64,000 nucleotides of DNA from Puccinia triticina (GCF_026914185.1 NC_070565.1:2046001-2110000); one strand, 5' to 3'. Counted from the stretch's first letter, positions 30,757 to 41,760 are shown. Program-made: numbers and translations. The notes: a model not told the origin generated them from the letters alone.

Positions 30757-31190
30757 AGGCCGGGCAAGCGGGGTCACCACAGGGAGGATCACCCGTGGAT
30801 TCCACCGCAGCTTTTGGCTCTGCGTGGAATCCCTGTGATCCCAACGTGAAGGTCGGGCCCACGGGTGGATCACGGGTCCTTCAACCGTGGACTCCCCGTG
30901 CAATTGCCGTGATACCCACGCGCTGGTCGGGCCAACAAGAGGCCACTCAGCTTTCCCCCGTGGTTTGATTAGCTATCCCGGGGCGGAGCGGATCATTAAT
31001 GTAGCAGAATGTGGTACCACCAGGGTACCACCCGCTGCATTGCAATCCAAATGGCTGTTGTGAAAAAAATCAAAAAAAGAGATACATAGATGAAAAGAGA
31101 GATAGATGAAAAAAATGACAAAGAAAAAAAAACACAAATGAAATCAGGGAAATTTGAGAGAAATGATAGGGATTTCAGATTGGACAAAAC
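30757..31190. repeat. Dispersed repeat R, copy 2
   Basis: Second copy of the repeat at 27360-27800, with the same order of shared blocks and the same right edge GATTGGACAAAACAAC. It retains the GGTACCACC..GGGTACCACC inverted motif and the A-rich AAAAAGAGATA segment. Confidence 0.8.
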
Positions 31191-31194
31191 AACT

Positions 31195-31369
31195 TCTCTC
31201 GATCTTTGTGGCAAAAATTGGGGATGATTGGGGTGAGCTCAGCACGATGGGCCTCAGGGCTTGGTTGTCGGCGGCCTTGCATCTCTTGAACTTGCGCTTG
31301 ATGAGCTCGAGGTGGACTGGATGTTTGACGGCGAGGAAGATCAGCTGGCTGAGCTTGATCAAGGGGTCA
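31195..31369 (-). other. Possible host exon truncated by an LTR
   Basis: The minus-strand frame reads I-K-L-S-Q-L-I-F-L-A-V-K-H-P-V-H-L-E-L-I, then K-R-K-F-K-R-C-K-A-A-D-N-Q-A-L. It is helical and protein-like, unlike the flanking repeat R. It starts at the LTR boundary at 31370, so the gene was probably cut there. No family assigned. Confidence 0.3.
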
Positions 31370-32100
31370 TGTCAGCCTTAGAGATACATCAAGTATCCAA
31401 AAGACTGCAATAACTCAGTAAATAATAATTATTATTAAATTATGATTGCAGAATCAGATTCCTCATCATAAATTAAGGGGGGTTACCCACTTGAAGTACC
31501 CCCTTATTCCTATTCCTTTATGTACTAATTGTATAAATAAGAATTGGCCACAGAAAGCGCCCAAAAATAGTATTACATACAAAAAATTAGTAAAACAATT
31601 AAAGTACATAAAATTAAACTGTTGTACAAGAATAAGTAATATTACTCGTGTAAAAATACCCCGTGAAAGTACTATGTAGACTTCTACTGAAGCTCTTTCA
31701 CATGACAATTGGTTATAAACATGTCATGTGACAGAGTCAGGGAAATTAGTCTACTTTAATACAATTAAAATACCCACAGCCAAGCCCTTTTCACGGCTAC
31801 AGCCCTGGATACTCCCATAGGGAGAAAAGGACTCAGTGTTTACGCCCACTGAAGTCCCCTCTATAAATAGAGGCCTATTTGGCCCTCAGGAAAAGATCCC
31901 CCAGACCATTCACCGCCCATAAACTGTAAGTTTGCCGTGAATATTCTCCTCTGCTACTATTGTAGCCACTTTTCCTTTTAAAACCATCCCCAGCACGTAA
32001 AATCCACTGGATTAAACCTTTAAATACCAAAAATCCCTTATTAGCATATTTACAAGTTTTATCCTTAAAAGTAGTTGCCGTAAGACCTCCGCCTCTGACA
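31370..32100 (+). mobile_element. LTR of the Ty3-B family
   Basis: 731 bp, starts TGTCAGCCTTAGAG and ends CTCTGACA. It is about 98% identical by eye to the Ty3-B 3' LTR at 55783-56508. It contains a TATAAATA box (31862-31869). Flanks GGTCA (left) and AGCAG (right) do not match, so it is not a simple solo LTR with intact TSD. It is not followed by the TTGGGGGCCTCAT leader seen before the Ty3-B gag, so I do not assign it as the Ty3-B 5' LTR with confidence. Confidence 0.85.
31862..31869 (+). promoter_or_regulatory. LTR TATA box
   Basis: TATAAATA within CTCTATAAATAGAGG, a small palindrome, placed in the second half of the LTR as expected for the Pol II promoter of an LTR element. The 3' LTR has the identical box at 56275-56282. 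Confidence 0.6.
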
Positions 32101-33145
32101 AGCAGCCAATCAGTTTAAGCGCTTACCACCTACTTTTTACGCCAAATTTATTTCCTGTAATTAATAATTATATATCTAAGTTTGTTAAAACCACAGTTTT
32201 GCAAAAAAAAAAAATCAAGGGTTCCCCCTACATACAAGCAATCACAAAAACATAAAAAATAAAACAAGCTAAATTAATGAACAAACAAACAATACAAATA
32301 TCTACAAAAAAAGCAAAGGATTTAACGAACTCCCAGCCTGTGACATGCCACAGGTGAAAAGAGACCGGTGTTAACCCGCTCAGCCTGGCGCAAGTGCGTG
32401 GGGCAAAATTTGGGGCTGGAAACCCCTCAGCCAATTGCAAGTGCAATCGGGGAGGGGGAGGATCACCACCAGTGCTCTGCAAATGCAAGGGCAGGGAGGA
32501 TCAACTGGGGCATAAACCTTGGTGAAGGAGATGCCCCCTTATATACTGAAGGTGCTGTGATTGCAGAGCGCTCCATCATCACCTTGGCCCAGGATGGCCC
32601 CGAAAGCCACAAGCATGCCCGTTGCCAGGTGAATACAACAATTCCGTATGTACAGCCCCTCTCACTACTCCTGAAGCCTAAGCCAGTACCCTGGCAATCC
32701 ACAAGGTACATACAACCAATCTGGCAGGGAGTCAAGCACTTTGGGAGTCTCGCCGACTCCTCAACTTTCCTCACCTAATACAACCAGCCTTCGTGGCCTT
32801 CAATCTAAACGAGCCTGCGACAACCACCCCTGTGATGCAATCCGCACCCGCAACAGATTCCCTTCTGCCGCCAATTTCAACTCGGCCCATCCCGCCGTTC
32901 TTGTCAAGACCTCTCCCAGTGTATCAAAAATTCATAGCGCTCCATTGACCACTTGCTTGGCATCCCAACCAAAAACCCACCTGGCCCATCAACTCGTCCG
33001 AGTTCTTGCAGAGGAGATCAATATCAAATAGCTGAGCTCCATTGGCGCTGGCACAGCTGCTGCCTACATATTCTGTCATCAAGTCTCTAGAGCCCTTCAA
33101 TAGGTTGATCTTGTTGGTTCGGGTAGGGTACACGATCTCAGATTG
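32101..33145. other. Interval without resolved genes
   Basis: AT-rich to about 32330 (with a 12-A run at 32205), then GC-richer DNA with several 66-136-codon frames on both strands. None has a recognised domain. The minus-strand frame 32463-32774 and the plus-strand frame 32368-32778 cover each other. It lies downstream of the ketopantoate reductase 3' end. Confidence 0.3.
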
Positions 33146-33148
33146 GAG

Positions 33149-33665
33149 CTAATTCACCCTTTGTCCTGTCAGTCTGACACAAGATACATACACGGAGCAT
33201 TGAATCCTGGCATGATTTCTGTTGGTCTTCTTAGCACGAGCAAGTTGGAGCTGAGTGAGGAAAGCATACATGGACTGGGTCCGGGCAAGATTGATTCCAG
33301 CGCGGTTGGCGATACGGAGGGGGTTGCCAAGGATCGTTTTGGTCTCGAGCGGCCAGCCGGCTTCCCAGTCAAGCAGCATCGAGGGCCTGATGGTCGCCCA
33401 CTCACCGGCGCGCTCCGTCGACCGCAAGATCTGCTCTATGCTCGCAAACTCGGCCGGGAACTCCGCGAGCCCAAAGATCTTCAACGCTGCCCCGAATACC
33501 TCCCCCATGCATCCCGCTAAATGCACCCGCAGGCCTCCGTCTTTCACCATCTCTGAGGACGCCATTCCGCCGGACAGGGTCGAGGTCGGGTTCATGGAAG
33601 CACTGCGTTTAGTTTTTTATGTTACATCTTCTTGTCAGTCCCATCTGATCTCCTCATAGATCTGC
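33149..33665 (-). pseudogene. Ketopantoate reductase, C-terminal part
   Basis: The 148-codon minus frame (33595-33149) carries the ApbA C-terminal domain signature: R-P-S-M-L-L-D-W-E-A-G-W-P-L-E-T, I-L-G-N-P-L-R-I-A and A-R-T-Q-S-M-Y-A-F-L. In the family this helical domain closes over ketopantoate and NADPH. The family enzyme makes pantoate in pantothenate/CoA biosynthesis. It is separated from the middle part by a solo LTR. Stops between 33596 and 33665 suggest an intron or decay at the join. Confidence 0.75.
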
Positions 33666-33670
33666 GAAGG

Positions 33671-35326
33671 TGTCAGCCTACGTGATGCCAAGGATATTAT
33701 CCTTCTAGCTACACGTGGTGCAAAGCAAAAGATTAGAGTTATAAAACTCTAAGACAAGGTTATAAGGGTTAATTCCAACGTAATTGTTGGGAATTATGGC
33801 GTAAGAATAAGGCAATTTGGGCCAATTTGACGTAATAAAATGAATATAATTGATTTTTAAGAGGGGCCTGATAAATCAGGGGTGTTTAATCCCTCTAGAA
33901 TGAAGAACTGGGGCCTGTAAACAGGGGTGTTTCAAATCCCAGAAAGAAATAGCGGAGAATCTCAAGAGAAGGGGCTTAAACTTACTAGTATAAGACCCTA
34001 GGGGCACTTGAGGTTCTTCAGGCGTGAAGTTGGGCAGTTGGAGGCGCTCAGAAGTGGTAATCTTGAGGGCAGGGTGGTTACTGGACAGCTTCAGGTCGGA
34101 AATTGGGGCTAAAAATCACGAAAGTAGGTATTTTACCTGGCAAATCACAGGCTAATGAGGCTGTTGAAGGCGGGTAAAAATTCTAATAGGTAATGTAAAG
34201 CTGGGGAATCTCCTTTTGGGCGGAGAAAGGGCCCTTATTATAGCCTAGGAAGGCCTCCAGGGGCGCCCAGGGGACAGGGGGACACTTGTGGGCGCATTCT
34301 GAGGCAATTTGGTTGCGCTAGAAGGCGCTGTGGGTCGTGGAACCTTGGGGCTTGGATACAAGGGTTGCCAAGGACCATTTACAGAGGTTCTGCGTGATTT
34401 TACACATGCCTTACACGTCATGGGGGCTGGTTTGGGGGTTCTGTGACGCTCATTTCCGTGGAAATGTGCCACAGAAGGTACTAGAACTGGTTTCTGTGTA
34501 CTTGTACACGTGTAAGCAGTGCTTTATACATGTTCTGGAGGCGCTCATTGATTGCTCCAGTTCATTTGATACCTTCTACACATTTACTACAGTTGTAATT
34601 TACGTGTAGTGAGGCTTGGGAGAAGCTGGGGCGCTTTCTAGTGTCTCCTGTGCACGCTGCAAGAGCTCTTTTCAATCTAGAATGTTTTATATTGAATGAC
34701 GTGGTCATTACATCTTGTTTGGTGATTAATTACATGTGTACAAGCCCTATAACACATGTAATATTGTTATTGGGGCGTATTCTGGCCCATTCTTACTTAT
34801 TGATAGCCTGAGCGCTTTGGTTGCGGGCTAGTTTATGCATTATGCATATATGTACACTATGGGCGCGGGCTTGAGCTCTAGGCAACAGAACACGCGGGCT
34901 TGGGTGCGCCACACAACAAATAAAGCTATCTTTTGAACTGTACACAACACCTCAGTTGTGTCACTGGAAATGGTTGTAAATATATGTACTTATGTATATA
35001 TATGCATACAAGTGCATCCACGCAGGGCGTGATGCACTTGCGTAAACTTTGTAGTTAGTTTACACAAGGAAGGGGTAATAATTAAGGGTACTTGTAAGTG
35101 AGGTACCCTAGGTTAATTTACCCGTAGAATAAGAATCTTCTATAATATTTCACATATTAATTACATAAAGTTGAGTAATTAATTATTTATATATGTATTT
35201 AATGTTTTTGTGTAGTTTTACATATGTAAGAGTAATAATGTCTCTTTCATATGTAACACTACTTTTTATGGTTTTGTTTGTATTATTTCTATGTCACGGT
35301 GGCTCTGCCATAGTAGCCAGCTGACA
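33671..35326. mobile_element. Solo LTR (1656 bp) in the ketopantoate reductase gene
   Basis: Starts TGTCAGCC and ends GCTGACA. It is flanked by GAAGG on the left (33666-33670) and GAAGT on the right (35327-35331), a 5-bp duplication with one mismatch. It shares ordered blocks with the LTR at 35764 (GTGATGCCAAG, TTCTTCTAGCTACAC-type, GGGGCCTG..CAGG, GGGG..TTTTAACTTAC), but is about 700 bp longer. No coding domain remains. Confidence 0.8.
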
Positions 35327-35758
35327 GAAGTGGTCTGATGGACTGACTTGATTGTTTGTTTGTGCTAACGAATGATCTGGAGCTCTCTTTCGCCATAGAT
35401 CTCAGCGTTGTTGATTTGGCCGTTCCGAAAGAGTTTGGCGAGGAGATCGAGCTGAGTTTGCGGATGGAGCGCAAGTTGAGGGGCGACTGGAGGATGTGGA
35501 TGGTCCAGATAGGCAGAGAAGCTGAGATAGGGCCCGATACTGATCCGCGTCCATTGGTTATGTCTGTCGCAGCCCGGCTGCAGCTCTGGCGGTGGGCATC
35601 CTCGAAGCCTATGCCCTTTTGGATGAGCAGCAATGTCGGAGGATGGCGGCCATCGTTGGGTGTTTTCAAGAGAGGCGCGAGGAGAGCAGGGTCATTGACC
35701 CGGTCGGGCAACACCTTTGTGCAGAGAACCAAGCCGGATCTGCGTCCGGTTCTGTCCG
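35327..35758 (-). pseudogene. Ketopantoate reductase, middle part
   Basis: The minus-strand frame reads V-L-C-T-K-V-L-P-D, A-L-L-A-P-L-L-K-T and T-L-L-L-I-Q-K-G-I-G-F-E-D-A. These are the conserved K-x-(x)-(x) and Q-N-G-(I/L)-G regions of 2-dehydropantoate 2-reductases (here lysine replaces the usual asparagine of Q-N-G). The frame reaches both neighbouring LTRs. A TAA occurs at the junction with the N-terminal part. Confidence 0.78.
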
Positions 35759-35763
35759 GTTAC

Positions 35764-36710
35764 TGTCAGCCGCGGTGATGCCAAGAACAGTGTTCTTCTA
35801 GCTACACCGGGTGATGATTGATAAAAAAGAGTAATTTGGAAGGTTTTTTGGGTTTTTATTTCAAAGAAATAAATATAAAGAATAAAAAGAGGGGCCCGAC
35901 GTAGCGGGGGTGGTTTGGTCCCTCTGATATACACTGGGGCCTGCAGAGCAGGTGTGGTTGAATCCCAGGAAAATAAAAGAATTTTCGACGATAAGAGGAG
36001 AAGGGGTTTTAACTTACTTTGATATTTAACCCAACTCTTATCGCGACAGAAGGAGAGATCGAAGATTTAAGCGGAAGGCTTCAAGACGCAGGCAATTAAA
36101 AACTGGATCGATTGGAATCTGGATATTTCGATTCGTAGAAGTGATTAGATTATCGTTTGTATGTCTTAAGCTGATGAGAAAAGAGAAGAGGGAGAACGGA
36201 CCTCTTTATATATCCAAAATGTATCCAATTTCAATGGGGAAGTCTCTTCAAAGACTACGGACTGGGGCGGTAACTATCGCTCGATGACCCTTTGTCTTGC
36301 GATGGGGCCGTCAATATCCGTCAGTTTATCTTTTCTCGTGCTTGATTGGGGCGCGGTTAGTTATCGATGTCGATCTGTTTATCTCGAATTTGGATGGGGA
36401 AGTCGTTATCTATAAGATCATACTTGTGTATGATCTCTCTAAAATTACCGGACACTGGACACCTGTCACTTGAATATCTTTGACAGGTGTAACTCGCTCA
36501 CCCGGGTGTACTTTATACTTCACCCAATATTATCTATTTTTAAAGATAACTATCAATATTAAATTATATGTACAATATATTTTTATGTATTATATTTTGA
36601 TATTATATGTGACAGATTACATAGACATCTGTCACACAAAAAATGTGAAATATTATTTATAATCATTTGTATAATTGTTACGCTGGCTTGCGCTGCGTAG
36701 CCGGCTGACA
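35764..36710. mobile_element. Solo LTR (947 bp) in the ketopantoate reductase gene
   Basis: The ends are TGTCAGCC and GGCTGACA, perfect 8-bp inverted termini. It has a perfect 5-bp target duplication GTTAC (35759-35763 and 36711-36715). It is related to the LTR at 33671. No internal region is present, so it is a solo LTR. Confidence 0.93.
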
Positions 36711-36945
36711 GTTACAGTTCCACTAGCAGGCCGAGCTCGGCGGCCCGCTCGACCGACTCAAACACCCGCGTCGGCCGGACCCTGTATGTGCCATACGTTC
36801 GGCTCGAGATCTCGATGCCCTCCATCTGAACGGCTTTGTAGTTCGACCGGCAGACAAACGACACCTTCGCACCCGCCTTGGGCCGCTGTAGACGCGATCC
36901 GTAGAATGCACCCACTGCTCCCGCGCCAACTGTGTATATCACTCA
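36711..36945 (-). pseudogene. panE-like: Ketopantoate reductase, N-terminal Rossmann part
   Basis: The minus-strand frame begins V-G-A-G-A-V-G-A-F-Y-G-S-R-L, the G-x-G-A-x-G NADPH-binding loop of the ApbA/PanE family, followed by V-S-F-V-C-R-S-N-Y-K-A-V and G-I-E-I-S-S-R-T-Y-G, matching the family's second strand and substrate region. No ATG is seen in this segment, so the first exon is probably further right, or lost. Order N-middle-C on the minus strand is preserved across both LTRs. Confidence 0.8.
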
Positions 36946-36949
36946 ACTA

Positions 36950-37680
36950 TTCAATGGGTTGTAAATAAGTTTCTGGGATAAGGTATTTACATCTTCTCGA
37001 TAAACAGTGTGTGTGCAAACTGACCTATGAGTATATTAGTCTGAAAAGCTACAATGATCTATTGGAAAACATTCCAGGCTGAAAATTTCCTTTTGCCTAC
37101 CCTTGGCCTTTTGCTTCTCAGCTTGAAGATAGGCCTGCCCAAACATCTAGCAAAACAGGATATGACTCTCTCTCTCTAAGCTCATTCCCAAAATCCTCAT
37201 CACAAATCAGATGAGGTGCGGAAGGCATGAGTCTCTGCCAGGCTAATTAGGTGCTAATTCAGTGTGAGCCCCGGATGGAGATCAAGGACACCCAACACCA
37301 TAGCATTCACAAGAGTTGTTTGAACAATGGTTTTCCCTAATATTGAAGATCCACAAGGATCATTTGTATTGTCCTGCCAGCAATAATCCAATTAGCTAAG
37401 GGCAGGGAATTGATTGAGAGCACATCAGTGACAGGGCGCAATACACCATAAAATTGTGAATTTCATGGTTCACTTGTTAATTGAGATGATGAGCAGATAA
37501 GCAGAAGTTGCAAAAAACTAAAATTTATGCTGCAGTATCAGTGTCAAGTATGATTGAGGATATGTTTGAAGTGGAGATCTACAAAATAATGCAACTCCAA
37601 GATTTGGAGATCATATCTGTGGGGTTGTGATTTGGATTCCTAAAAGGGTCAGGGGGAGCTGTACAGGTTGGACCCCTAAA
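36950..37680. other. Interval without supported genes
   Basis: AT-rich, without long frames. It ends at the Helitron-like 3' terminus and may be the interior of a small non-autonomous Helitron, but a 5' TC end was not identified. Confidence 0.35.
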
Positions 37681-37685
37681 AGTGC

Positions 37686-37711
37686 GGCGGCGTAGCCGCC
37701 TTGAACTCTAG
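37686..37711 (+). mobile_element. Helitron-like 3' terminus, copy 2
   Basis: A GGCGGC-GTA-GCCGCC hairpin (37686-37700), the spacer TTGAACT and CTAG (37708-37711), followed by T. It matches the copy at 23868-23892, including CCCTAA.AGT upstream and CTAGT at the boundary. The 190 bp that follow lead into the Ty3-B leader, so this Helitron may have inserted into Ty3-B 5' LTR sequence. Confidence 0.55.
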
Positions 37712-37901
37712 TTATTAATTACATAATAATCCTCCTCTTTTTAACAGAGTGTTTAAAAAAACCCTTGTAGTGGCTAAATTACCACATAACAAGTTTAGTA
37801 ATTTACATTACTAGTGTTTACATCAGCACAGTCATAGTGCTAGGGCCCAAAACCCTTAATTTTGACGGGTTTTTGCCCTAAGCTTCATAAACAGAGCTGT
37901 C

Positions 37902-38144
37902 ATTTGGGGGCCTCATCGTGTTTTTTTTTTACCCAGAGTACCTGCCAAGGATAAAACTGACTTTTTGCTGAGTTTTTTCCTTATTTTTAGCAATTATCCC
38001 CATATTTTTGCCGTCAGTACTTCAGTTTTTACATAAAAAACCATTAAATCCACTAAACAAGTACGCATTTTTTTCCTTGTTTCTGACATATTGTGCAATA
38101 GAGATAAAAATAGTAAAATACATATAAAAATACATAAAAACTAA
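37902..38144 (+). other. Ty3-B leader with conserved TTGGGGGCCTCAT
   Basis: GCTGTCA followed by TTTGGGGGCCTCATCGTG parallels the leader of Ty3-A (CTCACA then ATTGGGGGCCTCATTGGG). It marks the end of the 5' LTR and the primer-binding region. The 190 bp before it do not match the Ty3-B 3' LTR, so the original 5' LTR has been replaced, or belongs to another family. An A/T-rich untranslated stretch follows. Confidence 0.5.
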
Positions 38145-39069
38145 ACTATTAAAAACATATTTCTGCCATTTTATCTCATTACCCCGACTTTAGTGTCTGC
38201 TCCCGTGCCAGCTGCTAAACTAGTTGACAACTACCCGGATACCACCAAATCCGCCAATCCGAAAACCGCGGCAGAGAAGAAACAGTCTAAACGCACCGAG
38301 TCTCTCCCGCCCGGCTTTTTCCTCAGCCCATACCAGGACAAGAAGAGACCGCACCCGGCGACGTTACCCGCTCGAATCATCGAGAAACAATTCGACCCAA
38401 AGGCCGCGGCGCTCAAATTACTCAAAGGTAAAACTTTCATCCACCTAAACGAAACATAAAACAGCAAACCAAACAGAAATGACTCCTCCAAAATGGTCGA
38501 TACCAGATCAGGAAAAGACCACTCAAAGAACCCTCCCCCCACCAAACAAAGTCGAGGAAGGCGAGGCCGAGGAGGACGAACTAGAGGTAGTAACCGAGGC
38601 ACCCCCTCGAGGTTAGTCGATACACCGTCTAGATATACTAACGCCGAAGATTCTATACTAACATCGCTCGGTCCTAGTCCTCAACAAAGCGCAGGAAGAC
38701 GCGATAGCGATCTTCAAAGCAACGAAGGCGGCTTACTTGAACGCCAAGAATTACGACGAGATGGATCTCCTCAAGTCATACCTCGAGCAAGTCATTTCGT
38801 CTTTCCGAGTCGTCCAGAAATTTCTCCCGTGGAAGGAGATCCTAGCGAATCACTCGGACGGCTGGAATCCTTACACGGAACGCAAGCACATCAAAGTGCT
38901 CAAGAACAACAAAAAACCGACAAAGGAAAGCAGCGAGCGCGATCCGAAGAAGGTCTACAAGATACCAAAGATCGACCGATCCAAGCCGAAGGCGTCGAGC
39001 TCGAAACCATACGAACGGAAGACAAAGAGCGGCGCGAACAAATGGAAAGAAACATTCAAGATAGCCTGA
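38145..39069 (+). CDS. Ty3-B spliced upstream protein (frame B)
   Basis: Three exons can be joined without phase conflict: up to 38427, 38477-38611 and 38678-39069. Introns are 49 bp (GTAAAA..AACAG) and 66 bp (GTTAGT..CCTAG, with TACTAAC branch-like words). Exon 1 is basic and proline-rich, with no ATG after the last stop, so an earlier exon or non-AUG start (GTG 38193) is needed. Exon 2 is acidic (V-E-E-G-E-A-E-E-D-E-L-E). Exon 3 is helical (A-I-A-I-F-K-A-T-K-A-A-Y-L-N-A-K-N) with a Lys-rich tail. It overlaps the gag frame in another register. The layout equals that of Ty3-A (8911-10575). Function unknown. Confidence 0.6.
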
Positions 39070-41459
39070 GTCCTGATGGAAGTCAAGGACGCCATCAAAG
39101 AGTAGGCCATATAACTAACCAGCCAGATACCACAGCATTGTCCTCCTACTTGTTCCGTAACATCGAGCTCACAGCACCGCCTGACCCAGTATTACAGCCT
39201 CATCCTGTCGCATCATCCGCTAAAGAGCCTATTGTCGTTTCATCTGCTAAAGAGCCTCATCCTGTTGCATCGTCCGCTAAAGAGCCTATTGTTATTTCAT
39301 CTGCTAAAGAGCCTCATCCTGTCGTATCATCCGCTAAAGAGCCTATTGTTATTCCATCTAAAGAGACTGTCACGAAACATACTAGTAAATCCTATCCACA
39401 AGAACAACTTCATATCAATGTTAGTAGTCGGGAATCACATGTTACAGACCAAGAAAGTAATAATATTTCTAAACCTAAAACTAAAACAGTGAAACAAGAA
39501 GTTCAACGCCTGAATAAGAATGAGCAAAACATTAAACAGCCAAAAGAGGCTAAAATAATCAACAAGAATGATAAGACAGGAAAACTAGAAGAACTTATTG
39601 ATCCAAATGAGCCTCTAGCACGAGTGGAAGATTTTTTTAATCAAATTTTGATTAAAAATATTGAACACATTGATAGTAAAATTAATTCAATCCACCAGAA
39701 TGTACATGATAGCGCCTTTAAAATTAAAAACTTAGCAGAACATGCGGTAGATAGCGCCAAAGATATTAAAATTATTGTACCAGAGGTTAAGAAAACCACT
39801 GGAATTATACAACAAATAAGCAATATTAAAATAGGACTTGTAGATTATAATAATAAATTACAAAAAGTTACTACAGAAATTCAGACAAATGCTAAAGAAA
39901 CTACAGTAATTGCCAAATTGAATGCAATACATACTGATATTAACAGATTGGATATTACCAATAAATTGGACCAATTAAAAATAGATAGTGAGCATGAGTC
40001 AGAAAACCGTGAATCTCAAGAGGAAAACATACTTGAGATAATGGACAAAGTTGATAAACTAGAACAACTTATCATACACAACAGTGACAATATGGAAGAA
40101 GAAATCATCAAAATTAAAAATAAGTTTGATGAAATGCAGAGTAAACTTATGGCCAGCATGGATAACATAGCACAAAAAATTGGCAACAATATACAAGTGC
40201 AACCACAGGTTCAGACACCATACAAACAAGGAATTAAAGATGTACCACCACATCAATCTAGTAATCCTTTCAGAAGAATGGCAGAAGAAGAAACACCCTT
40301 GAGGAAGGAGTACACAGTCCCACCAACACCATTCTTCAAAGAACAATCATATAATCCTAGTATCCAAACTATGAGAGACAGCTCTAAAGATGTACCCAGA
40401 ATTAAAGATTGGCCATCATTTAGAGGAGAGGGAGAATATGATCACTTGGACTTCATCAAAAAAATAGATTTGTACCAAGAAGATTTTGAACTGAGTGATT
40501 CCTCAATTACTGGAAGACTTAACAGTCTTTTCAAGGGTTGTGCCAAGCGCTGGTTTACAGACCTACGCTCAGCAAATGGCAAACAATCTTGGGAATAGTG
40601 GAAAGAACAAATTAACAGTAAATGGGGAAGCCCAGCATGGCGCTTCAAAATTGAAAATAAATTTGATGAGAGCACCTTTGATATTGAAAAGGACAATCCA
40701 CTTAAATGGGTAATAGCTCAGAAAGATAGATTGAAAGCCATTTGGCCCAATTTAACAGACAATGAAGTCCACCTAAGAATCCTCAAGAAATGTGGAGGAG
40801 ATCTAGAGCATGCCATTAAAAGTAGACTACCCTATAATGCAAGTACTGAAGATATTGTTAACACTTTAGAAGACATAACTACACGTACACGCATTGGCAG
40901 AAGATATAAGCCCAAGTACCAAGGAGATAAAACTGAGAAAACAGAGGAGAAAAAACCATCCTCTTCAAAAGACCAGAGTTATCAGAAAGATAAGAAATGC
41001 TACAACTGTGGTAAAATGGGACATACTTCACCAAACTGCCCCCAGCCAAAGAAAAACATTAACAATGTTGAAATAGAGGCAGAAGAAACAGCAGGAGAGA
41101 AGACTCAATCAGATACAGAGGAAACACATGATGATGGATCTTCAGTCTCATCAGGGTCTTGTAACATGATTAACATAGACATAGAAGTGGCTGAAGCTGA
41201 AACGGAGCATAATTTACCACAAGCATGGCATCCTGGACAACCTAAAGGAAATATCCAAGAAGCCAGACTGATGAAAACTAAACCTACAAGAGGGAAAGGC
41301 TACACAGCTGGTAAAACCAACATTACACATATACTTTTTAATGGTAGAGAAGCAGAAATGCTACTTGACAGTGGTGCATATTGCTCAGTAGTACCTGAGA
41401 CATACTTGAGAAAATTATGCCCAGACTACAAGGATATTCTTCTACCACTGGCAACGTTG
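38493..41459 (+). pseudogene. Ty3-B gag-protease
   Basis: One frame runs from M-V-D-T-R-S-G-K-D-H-S to the hAT insertion, broken only by a TAG at 40596-40598 (W-E-stop-W-K). In order: an Arg/Ser-rich N-terminus, three or more repeats of S-S-A-K-E-P-(I/H)-(V/P) near residues 240-280, a long coiled-coil-like region (about 380-540), the capsid-like W-P-S-F-R-G-E-G-E-Y-D-H-L-D-F segment, a C-Y-N-C-G-K-M-G-H-T-S-P-N-C zinc knuckle (about 41000), and retropepsin L-L-D-S-G-A-Y-C-S. In family terms this is the Gag shell plus protease. The 5' part overlaps the spliced frame B. Confidence 0.88.
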
Positions 41460-41760
41460 TAACAGCTGCGCTACGCTAAAAAAAGTGGTCATTTAGCGCA
41501 GCGCAGCGGTCACACCGCTACACCCCCACGGCATTTAGCGGAAGCTGTCAAGAAACCGCTTCCGCTAACGCTAAATTTAGCGGTGAGCTGATTTTCTTTC
41601 AGAGGCCTCAGCGTTAGCGCAGCGGAAATTTAGGCGCTAAAGCTGCAAGATAGCGCAGCGCAGCGCAAATACCGCTACGTGAGCGCTTCCTGGCCGCTAA
41701 AGGCTGCACACACCGCTAAACTCTGCGCCGGCCGCCAAAAGCTGCGCACTTGCGGCCCAC
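41460..41760. repeat. hAT left subterminal repeats
   Basis: Dense AGCGCAGCG, CGCTAAA, GCGCTA and TTAGCGG words on both strands, matched in the right end at 45225-45460. Such short repeated words near the ends serve as transposase-binding sites in hAT elements of other organisms; here that is inferred from position. Confidence 0.7.

Noticed and set aside
39232..39492. Leu-rich 86-codon frame in the gag region
   Set aside because: Alternative register of the S-S-A-K-E-P repeats in Ty3-B gag, with no start context.
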